From Ignavibacteria bacterium RIFCSPLOWO2_12_FULL_56_21 (lineage in GTDB: Bacteria > Bacteroidota > Ignavibacteria > UBA10030): a stretch of 53,468 nt of DNA. The notes beneath the pieces were generated by a model, which made no database searches, was not told the DNA's origin, and saw only the letters and a program-made list of their open reading frames with translations. This document shows, piece by piece, positions 35,038 to 41,050 of this stretch. How positions within the stretch are numbered: the stretch's first letter is position 1; each line of letters begins with the position of its first letter. Location: contig MHAK01000099.1 of assembly GCA_001802945.1 (NCBI GenBank), positions 1 through 53,468 of the forward strand, read 5' to 3'. The position numbers and the translations under genes were made by a program.

Positions 35038-35979
35038 ATGCACGTCCCACTCGTACTTGCCATCGTTGGTCCGACGGCCGCAGGAAAGACTCCTCTAGCG
35101 GTTCAGTTGGCTCAACTCCTTTCAGGCGAAGTGCTCTCCGCGGATTCCCGCCAGATCTATCGGTATCTCGACATCGGGACTGCAAAGCCGACACCTTCGG
35201 AACGACAGGGTATTCCTCATCATTTTTTGGATATCCTGGACCCGAATGCGCCATACAACGCAGGTCAGTTTGGAATTGAAGCGCGTGACTGCGCCGCGGA
35301 GGTTGCCGTAAAAGGAAACCTGCCGATCCTCGTCGGCGGCTCCGGACTGTACGTCCGCTCATTCGTCGACGGGTTGTTCACCGGACCCGGAAAGGATATG
35401 GATCTTCGATCAAGACTTCAGGAACTGCTGGACGAAGAAGGGGAGGCGGCGCTGTATGCAGAGTTGAGGAAAGTGGACCCGGTAGCAGCCGCAAAACTGG
35501 AATCCGGAAAACCGCGCCGGGCAATGAGGGCATTGGAGGTCTTTTATACGACCGGCAAACCTATCTCGGAGCATCACAAGGAGCAGATACCGCAGGGTGT
35601 GGTTAAGGTGCTGCAGATCGGGTTGCAGATTGAAAGGGAAGAATTGCACAGACGTATTGACGATCGGGCGGCCCATATGATCGAACGAGGTCTGGTGGAT
35701 GAAGTACGATCGCTTCTTGCCCGTGGTTACGACCGTTCACTGAACGCACTGAATACCGTCGGTTACAAAGAGGTTCTTGACTTGCTTGATGGCAAAAGCG
35801 GCGAGAAGGAGATGCTTGAGAGTATTCGGCGCAACACGCGCCGATTCGCGAAACGTCAGATGACCTGGTTCCGCGCGGACAAACGTATTCATTGGATCAC
35901 CGCAGGAAAGCAGACAGCGCTAAAGAAACTCGCGGGCGAGATCGTTGAGCACATGAAGCAGGAAGAAGGTGTTCATTGA
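35038..35979 (+). CDS. miaA: tRNA dimethylallyltransferase
   Basis: Adds a dimethylallyl group to A37 of tRNAs that read UNN codons. About 313 residues. The P-loop reads GPTAAGKTPLA, then EVLSADSRQIYRYLDIGTAK, GGSGLYVRSFVDGL and GYKEVLDLLDG. I choose the ATG at 35038 because family members begin a few residues before the P-loop. A TTG at 35023 is possible. Its last bases contain the -35 of the tRNA-Pro promoter (35976-35981). Confidence 0.94.
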   Translation: MHVPLVLAIVGPTAAGKTPLAVQLAQLLSGEVLSADSRQIYRYLDIGTAKPTPSERQGIPHHFLDILDPNAPYNAGQFGIEARDCAAEVAVKGNLPILVGGSGLYVRSFVDGLFTGPGKDMDLRSRLQELLDEEGEAALYAELRKVDPVAAAKLESGKPRRAMRALEVFYTTGKPISEHHKEQIPQGVVKVLQIGLQIEREELHRRIDDRAAHMIERGLVDEVRSLLARGYDRSLNALNTVGYKEVLDLLDGKSGEKEMLESIRRNTRRFAKRQMTWFRADKRIHWITAGKQTALKKLAGEIVEHMKQEEGVH

Positions 35980-36004
35980 ATTCAATGCAATGGAATTGTA
36001 TATT
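35976..36004 (+). promoter_or_regulatory. tRNA-Pro promoter, now upstream of the tRNA fragment
   Basis: TTGAAT (35976-35981), 17 bases, TATATT (35999-36004) followed by TG, giving TATATTTG, the Bacteroidota TAnnTTTG form. It lies 12 bases before the broken tRNA-Pro 5' fragment at 36017, exactly where a tRNA promoter belongs, and 350 bases before the intact tRNA at 36355. Confidence 0.75.
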
Positions 36005-36016
36005 TGATCTTGTAAT

Positions 36017-36032
36017 CGGGGCGTGGCGCAGC
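36017..36032 (+). pseudogene. tRNA-Pro 5' fragment left by insertion
   Basis: CGGGGCGTGGCGCAGC is identical to the first 16 bases of the intact tRNA-Pro (36355-36370). With the preceding T at 36016 and 36354 the match is 17 bases. It breaks in the D-loop and is followed at once by GC hairpins instead of the rest of the tRNA. It is the left copy of a direct repeat bounding the GIY-YIG insertion. Confidence 0.88.
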
Positions 36033-36035
36033 GCC

Positions 36036-36092
36036 GTCCCGTCCGTGCAACGGACGGGACGTGCGTCCTCGTCCCCGCCTACGGCGGGGACG
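36036..36092 (+). repeat. Two strong GC-rich hairpins at the left end of the tRNA-Pro element
   Basis: First hairpin: GTCCCGTCCGT (36036-36046), loop GCA, ACGGACGGGAC (36050-36060), 11 bp perfect. Second: CGTCCCCGCC (36070-36079), loop TAC, GGCGGGGACG (36083-36092), 10 bp perfect. They replace the tRNA body after the 16-base fragment. In RNA they would be very stable. In the tRNA-Leu locus a 10-bp hairpin occupies the equivalent position in the D-arm. Confidence 0.88.
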
Positions 36093-36120
36093 GGACCTGG
36101 CGTCAGGGGGAAAGGGCGCT

Positions 36121-36378
36121 GTGTATTGGGTCTATGTTCTAGAAAGTCAGCTGAACGGTCGTTTTTATGTTGGTCATACGAATGACCGGGACAGGCGGGT
36201 TGAGCAGCACAATCGAGGCGAGGTGAAATCAACTCGGCCACATAGACCGTGGATCTTGGTTTACTCTGAAGCTTATGCAACACGCAAAGAAGCAATGCGG
36301 CGTGAACGCGAGATCAAGAGCAGGAAGAAGCGGAAATACATTGAAGAACTGATTCGGGGCGTGGCGCAGCCTGGCTAG
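36121..36378 (+). CDS. Standalone GIY-YIG nuclease-domain protein ending inside tRNA-Pro
   Basis: 85 residues from the GTG at 36121, which follows GGGGGAAAGGG. A longer start at 36061 would translate the hairpin and is rejected. GIY-YIG residues: VYWVY at the start, FYVG at 15-18, DRR at 24-26, His30 and Glu57 in ATRKEAMRRE, then a basic tail IKSRKKRKY. The last seven codons (RGVAQPG) and the TAG stop (36376-36378) lie within the tRNA-Pro gene, starting exactly at its first base. RNase P cutting at the tRNA 5' end would therefore remove the stop codon from the message. It aligns with the protein at 12401 at 36 of 67 positions. It is probably read from the tRNA promoter at 35976. Confidence 0.85.
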   Translation: MYWVYVLESQLNGRFYVGHTNDRDRRVEQHNRGEVKSTRPHRPWILVYSEAYATRKEAMRREREIKSRKKRKYIEELIRGVAQPG

Positions 36379-36429
36379 CGCGCTTGGTTCGGGACCAAGA
36401 GGTCGCGAGTTCGAATCTCGCCGCCCCGA
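36355..36429 (+). tRNA. tRNA-Pro(CGG)
   Basis: Complete cloverleaf. Acceptor CGGGGCG/CGCCCCG (36355-36361, 36422-36428); D-arm GCGC...GCGC; anticodon stem CTTGG/CCAAG with loop TTCGGGA (anticodon CGG, reads CCG); T-arm GCGAG-TTCGAAT-CTCGC; discriminator A at 36429. CCA is not encoded. The CGG start of the acceptor fits prokaryotic tRNA-Pro. Its 5' end overlaps the GIY-YIG reading frame, and a terminator follows at 36471. Confidence 0.95.
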
Positions 36430-36470
36430 CTTTGAATAACTACCCGGTTGCGTGAGGAACAATGTTGAAT

Positions 36471-36503
36471 GAGGCCCGATCGTTGATCGGGCCTCTGTTT
36501 TTT
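36471..36503 (+). terminator. Rho-independent terminator after tRNA-Pro
   Basis: Perfect 11-bp stem GAGGCCCGATC (36471-36481) and GATCGGGCCTC (36485-36495) with loop GTT, followed by TGTTTTTT. It ends the tRNA-Pro transcript. Confidence 0.93.
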
Positions 36504-36587
36504 CGGCGTGGCTCTCAATTGAGCGTTGCTCCCCCGGCAGACCGTTGTGAGAGACACGGCAACGGATTTCCCGATTTACGGTCAAAA

Positions 36588-36616
36588 TTGAAACTCCCCG
36601 CGGATTTGGCTACATT
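36588..36616 (+). promoter_or_regulatory. der promoter
   Basis: TTGAAA (36588-36593), 17 bases, TACATT (36611-36616). The start site would be about 36623, only some 11 bases before the GTG start of der. Confidence 0.6.
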
Positions 36617-36633
36617 ATCTGTACCAACCTTTT

Positions 36634-37965
36634 GTGAGACCCTTCGTGCCCGCCTCAGCTACCGCCATTGTTGCAATTGTCGGACGTCCGAATGTGGGCA
36701 AATCGACGTTGTTCAACCGCCTCATCGGCGAACGGGACGCCATTGTATTCGACACGCCCGGTGTTACGCGCGACCGCAAGTACGGCACGGTCGAATGGGC
36801 TGGCACAACGTTTACGGTCATCGATACCGGCGGTTATGTGCCACGCTCCGAAGATGTGTTCGAGCGGGCCATTCGTGAACAGGCCCAAGCGGCGATTGAA
36901 GAAGCGGACGCAGTTGTCTTCCTTGTGGATGCAGTCGATGGCGTCACTCCGCTGGACCGAGAGCTCGCCGGGATACTTCGGACCTCCCGAAAACCGATCT
37001 TTCTTGTTGTGAACAAAGTCGACTCGGAGCGGCGCGAGGCGAATGCTCCGGAGTTCTACGAGCTGGGGCTGGGGGAGCCGGTTTCAATCGCCGCCCTCGG
37101 TGGAAGACAGATTGGCGACTTCCTGGATCGTCTGACAGGCACATTCAAGAAACGGGGACGCGCTTTGCCCGCCGACCGCCGTTTGAAGGTTGCCATCGTC
37201 GGCAAACCGAACGTCGGGAAATCGTCTCTGGTAAACGCTCTTCTGGGTACAAATCGTCAGGTCGTTACCGAAGTCCCCGGAACCACCCGGGATCCGGTGG
37301 ACGCCATCTACAACCATGAGGGAGAAGAGATCGTCCTGGTGGATACCGCCGGTTTGCGGAAACAGAGCAAGATCACAGAAAGCATTGAGTTCTATAGCAC
37401 GATCCGGACGCTCAAGGTACTTCAGCGATGCGATGTTGCCGTCATTGTGTTCGACGGCAAGTCGGGCGTTGATAAGCAAGATCAGCACATCGTTGAAGCG
37501 GTGGCGGAGCGGAGACGTCCCGCGCTGATCGCTGTGAACAAATGGGACCTGGTGGAAAAGGAGACGAATACGGCGCGGGCGTATGATGTCGCCATTCGTG
37601 ACGTGCTCGGCGTCCACGATTACCTCCCGACGGTGTTCATCTCCGCTCTGACAAAGCAACGAATAGGCAAAGTCATCGACCGCGCAAAGGAGATCAACAG
37701 GGAAGCTGCGCGAAAGATCGCTACGAGTAAGCTCAACAAGTTGATCATGACCGAGATTGAACGGACGCCTCCGCGGACCACATCATCGAAGGAGATCCGG
37801 ATCAAGTACATCACTCAGGTGCGAACGAGCCCCCCGCTGTTCGCATTTTTCTGCAATGAACCGACACTCATACAAGAATCGTATCGCCGATTTCTGGAGA
37901 ATAAACTCCGTGAACACTTCGGGTTCGAAGGTGTCCCGCTAGGCATTGCATTCAAGACGAAATAG
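36634..37965 (+). CDS. der: Ribosome-associated GTPase Der (EngA)
   Basis: Essential for 50S ribosome assembly. 443 residues with the two tandem G domains that define Der: GRPNVGKST, DTPGVTRDR and DTGGY in the first, GKPNVGKSS, PGTTRDPVD and DTAGLR in the second. They are followed by the KH-like C-terminal domain (RTSPPLFAFFCNEPTLIQES). Start at GTG 36634, with a further in-frame GTG at 36646. Own promoter at 36588. Ends 12 bases before the flavin reductase gene. Confidence 0.95.
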   Translation: MRPFVPASATAIVAIVGRPNVGKSTLFNRLIGERDAIVFDTPGVTRDRKYGTVEWAGTTFTVIDTGGYVPRSEDVFERAIREQAQAAIEEADAVVFLVDAVDGVTPLDRELAGILRTSRKPIFLVVNKVDSERREANAPEFYELGLGEPVSIAALGGRQIGDFLDRLTGTFKKRGRALPADRRLKVAIVGKPNVGKSSLVNALLGTNRQVVTEVPGTTRDPVDAIYNHEGEEIVLVDTAGLRKQSKITESIEFYSTIRTLKVLQRCDVAVIVFDGKSGVDKQDQHIVEAVAERRRPALIAVNKWDLVEKETNTARAYDVAIRDVLGVHDYLPTVFISALTKQRIGKVIDRAKEINREAARKIATSKLNKLIMTEIERTPPRTTSSKEIRIKYITQVRTSPPLFAFFCNEPTLIQESYRRFLENKLREHFGFEGVPLGIAFKTK

Positions 37966-37977
37966 CGCTGGCGACCA

Positions 37978-39339
37978 ATGAGACGCATTGTTATTGTTGG
38001 AGGTGTGGCGGCCGGACCCGCGGCAGCTGTCCGGGCGAAGAAGATCGACCCCAACGCCGTCGTGATGCTCCTTGAACAGGGTGAGCACATTGCGTACGGC
38101 GTATGCGAGCTCCCGTATCTCGTTTCGGGCGAGATATCGGACACGGCAGTGCTCCGCCCGTATGACGCAACGCGATTTGCCCGGAATTACGGAGTGGAGG
38201 TGCGCGTATTCAATCGGGTAGAGGAGGTGGTCCCCGCACGACGCGAGCTCGCCGTTCGGGATCTCTTCCGCGGGCCCGTCGAGGTGATTCCGTACGACCG
38301 GCTGATTCTTGCGACAGGATCGTACTCGACTCCGTTGGGCTTGGCGGGTGAGCGGGCACCCAATGTCTTTCGCATGAAATCGCTCGATGACGCTCAATCA
38401 CTGTGCAGGTGGATCGACGGACGTCGTCCGGCCACGGCAGTAATTGTAGGGGGCGGGTATATCGGCATGGAAACTGCAGAGGCCCTGCGGCTGCGTGGAT
38501 GCGGGGTGACGGTCGTGGAATCGGCCGTAGGCGTTCTGCATGACATGGATGAATCTCTTTCCAAGCATGGGCTCGACATTCTCCGTCGCCACGGCATCAA
38601 TGTTCAAACAGAGACACGGGTTGTTGAGCTCGCGGCAGATGCAAAGGGGAATGTGGGCAAAGTGGTGACCAACAATGGTTCTCTGCCCTCGGACATCGTT
38701 GTGATTACTGCCGGCGTAACTCCTGAAACATCCCTTGCCGAACAAGCAGGCGCCCGGCTGGGTGAGTTGGGAGGCGTGCGGTGTGACGCTCGCCAGGAAA
38801 CGACGGTGTCGGGCATTTTTGCCGCGGGGGATTGTTGCGAAGTCCGGGACGCGGCAACGAGTCGCTGGTCGTATATGCCGCTGGCAACCATAGCAGCGCG
38901 TCAAGGACGCGTGGCCGGAGAAAATGTCGCGGGCGGATCGGCGGAGTGCAAAGATGCCGTCCGGGCGGTAGGGATCCGACTATTCGAAACTGACCTTGTT
39001 CAGGTAGGAGCAACGGTGCAACAGGCCAAAGAAGCAGGCATAGCCGCTTTGGAGCAAACCATCGAGTCTACGGACAGAGTGCCATTTCTTAAGCATGCCA
39101 GGCCGACCTCGATCAGACTTGTCACCGAGGCACAAACGGGCCGGATGCTGGGTGGTTCCGTTGTCGGAGGTCCGGGTTCGGCACAGACGGGGACGATGAT
39201 CTCATTGGCCGTGCATGAACGGTTGACCTCGGATGCGTTCATGCGTCTCGACCATGTGTATGCTCCGCCCATGTCGCCGTTCAAAGATCCCGTTGCGATC
39301 GCGGCCCGCCGATTACACGCAGAAAGGACCGACCGATGA
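37978..39339 (+). CDS. CoA-disulfide-reductase-like flavin oxidoreductase
   Basis: 453 residues, two-dinucleotide-binding-domain flavoprotein. FAD loop IVIVGGVAAGPAAAVRAKKI at the N-terminus, NAD(P)H loop AVIVGGGYIGMETAEAL near residue 155, FAD motif GIFAAGDCCEV. The single active-site cysteine is Cys43 in AYGVCELPYLVSG, the position used by CoA-disulfide reductases and NADH oxidases. It probably reduces CoA disulfide or a related thiol; NADH oxidase or persulfide reductase activity cannot be excluded. ATGA overlap with upp downstream. The presence of bshA elsewhere in the window suggests that bacillithiol and CoA thiols coexist in the cell. Confidence 0.85.
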   Translation: MRRIVIVGGVAAGPAAAVRAKKIDPNAVVMLLEQGEHIAYGVCELPYLVSGEISDTAVLRPYDATRFARNYGVEVRVFNRVEEVVPARRELAVRDLFRGPVEVIPYDRLILATGSYSTPLGLAGERAPNVFRMKSLDDAQSLCRWIDGRRPATAVIVGGGYIGMETAEALRLRGCGVTVVESAVGVLHDMDESLSKHGLDILRRHGINVQTETRVVELAADAKGNVGKVVTNNGSLPSDIVVITAGVTPETSLAEQAGARLGELGGVRCDARQETTVSGIFAAGDCCEVRDAATSRWSYMPLATIAARQGRVAGENVAGGSAECKDAVRAVGIRLFETDLVQVGATVQQAKEAGIAALEQTIESTDRVPFLKHARPTSIRLVTEAQTGRMLGGSVVGGPGSAQTGTMISLAVHERLTSDAFMRLDHVYAPPMSPFKDPVAIAARRLHAERTDR

Positions 39340-39971
39340 AAGGATTCAGCAGGCTCACGGTGATCGACCATCCTCTCGTCAAGCGGGATGTCGCGCTGCT
39401 TCGTGATCGTCGGACTCCGAGTCATCAGTTCAGGGCGGTTCTCCGTCGGACGGCAAGCCTCATGGCCTATGAAGTGACGAGGGCTCTGCCGACGCGAGGC
39501 GTCAAACTGAGTACGCCTTTGGAACGAACACGCGGTACGGTCATCGCTCAGAAAGTCGTTCTTGTACCCATCCTGAGAGCCGGACTTGGTCTGGTCGGAG
39601 GGTTTGTGGAGGTTCTTCCTGATGCAAGAGTAGGTCACATCGGCCTCTACAGGGACGAACAGACGCTTCAACCCGTCGACTATTATTTCAAAGTCCCGCG
39701 TCATCTTGGCACAGCTCTCGTGATCATTCTGGACCCGATGCTCGCGACAGGGGGGAGCGCAGCGGCAGCGATCGGCTATCTGAAGCGGAAGGGGGCAAAA
39801 GACATTTGTCTCGTCAGTCTCGTGGCGGCCCCTCAGGGCGTTCGAACGGTACTTCGTGCCCATCCTTCCGTGCGCCTGTATACCTGTGCCCTCGACAGGA
39901 CATTGAACAAGCATGGATATATTTTGCCGGGATTAGGCGACGCCGGCGACAGGCTCTTTGGGACCGAATGA
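39336..39971 (+). CDS. upp: Uracil phosphoribosyltransferase
   Basis: Salvages uracil with PRPP to UMP. 211 residues. ILRAGLGLVGGFVEVLPDAR, the PRPP loop VIILDPMLATGGSAAAAI and the uracil-binding C-terminus GYILPGLGDAGDRLFGTE are all typical. Overlaps its upstream neighbour by 4 bases and the next gene by 4 bases, so it lies in the middle of a tightly packed operon. Confidence 0.95.
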   Translation: MKGFSRLTVIDHPLVKRDVALLRDRRTPSHQFRAVLRRTASLMAYEVTRALPTRGVKLSTPLERTRGTVIAQKVVLVPILRAGLGLVGGFVEVLPDARVGHIGLYRDEQTLQPVDYYFKVPRHLGTALVIILDPMLATGGSAAAAIGYLKRKGAKDICLVSLVAAPQGVRTVLRAHPSVRLYTCALDRTLNKHGYILPGLGDAGDRLFGTE

Positions 39972-41008
39972 ATCGAACGGCACACATTATGAGAGCAGTT
40001 GCTCTGTGCTTCATTGCGCAGAGTGCATTCGCCCAGCCTGTGCCGAATGGAGAGCTCGATTGTCTGTTGCAGCGGGGTATCAGAAGTGTCCTCCTTCAGT
40101 CCTATGATGAAGCGGAATCGACGTTTGCAGCCACGACCGAACGGTTTCCGGAAAGTCCTGCTGGCCCCCTGTTTCATGCCGCGGTGCTTCATCAGCGGGC
40201 CGGCGACCTAGGAATCGAATTCAACTCCGGGATGTTCGATTCTTTGTTGACACTCGTGCACGTGCGTTGCGACGTTCGCACTTCGCGAGACCCCTTGTGG
40301 AACAAGTCGATTCTCGCGACGGCCAAAGGAATGCTCGCCGTTGAGGCGGCGGAAGAGGGTTCATGGGTGATCGTCATTCGGGACGCGATCGCTTCTTCAT
40401 CGCTTGCCGAAGAGGTGCTCGGGACGGATTCTACCATGTACGATGCTGCTCTTCCGCTCGGCAACTACTATTACTGGAAGACGAGGAAGACGGAATTCCT
40501 GACATGGCTGCCGTTCGTAGGAGACATGCGGGATCGGGGTATCGCGTTGCTCAGGAAATGTGCCGAGCATGGTCGTTATCAACGATATGCGGCACTCAAC
40601 AGCTTGGTTTGGGTGCTGATCGATGCGGCTAGGGTCGACGAAGCGATCGTCGTCGTCAACACAGGGTTGGATGCGTTTCCCCGAAATAGAACGTTCCTAC
40701 GGGGGCTTGCAGCATGCCAGGAACGTATGTCAGACCCGCTGCAGGCGGCTGCAACGTGGTTGGAAGTGATCGCGACGTTGTCGAACGAGCGCCACACTGG
40801 TACGTTTGCAGAATACGCATCGCGCATCAATCGCGCACGATGTTTGCTGGCGGCGCGTCAGTATGCAGAATGTCGTCAGGAGCTTGACCGGGCCGCAAGG
40901 GTGGAGATACGCTCGGTACCTGAGTGGATGAAAGCTCGCATGGCCGCCAAGCGTACCGAGGAATCAGAGGTTGGCGACGCGCTGGCTCGCGCCATGAGCA
41001 GCCGCTGA
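39968..41008 (+). CDS. Exported TPR-like protein
   Basis: 346 residues from the ATG at 39968, which overlaps the upp stop (ATGA). It starts with a signal peptide (MRAVALCFIAQSAFAQ). The rest is helical with repeats of TPR type, for example SYDEAESTFAATTERFPESP and DEAIVVVNTGLDAFPRNRTF. No catalytic motif. TPR proteins of this kind act as periplasmic scaffolds. The partner is unknown, and its coupling to upp is probably incidental. Confidence 0.65.
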   Translation: MNRTAHIMRAVALCFIAQSAFAQPVPNGELDCLLQRGIRSVLLQSYDEAESTFAATTERFPESPAGPLFHAAVLHQRAGDLGIEFNSGMFDSLLTLVHVRCDVRTSRDPLWNKSILATAKGMLAVEAAEEGSWVIVIRDAIASSSLAEEVLGTDSTMYDAALPLGNYYYWKTRKTEFLTWLPFVGDMRDRGIALLRKCAEHGRYQRYAALNSLVWVLIDAARVDEAIVVVNTGLDAFPRNRTFLRGLAACQERMSDPLQAAATWLEVIATLSNERHTGTFAEYASRINRARCLLAARQYAECRQELDRAARVEIRSVPEWMKARMAAKRTEESEVGDALARAMSSR

Positions 41009-41050
41009 GATGAACATGCGACGAAACTGTCACGCGAAGGATGTTTCCCG

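Noticed and set aside
36061-36120. Upstream ATG start for the tRNA-Pro GIY-YIG gene
   Set aside because: The extra peptide would be encoded by the GC hairpin and is Arg/Pro/Gly-rich. The family begins at YWVY, supplied by the GTG at 36121 behind a purine-rich ribosome site.
36017-36429. Integrase-type genomic island attachment site at tRNA-Pro
   Set aside because: Integrase islands duplicate the 3' end of the tRNA and carry an integrase. Here the 5' end is duplicated and only a GIY-YIG gene is present.
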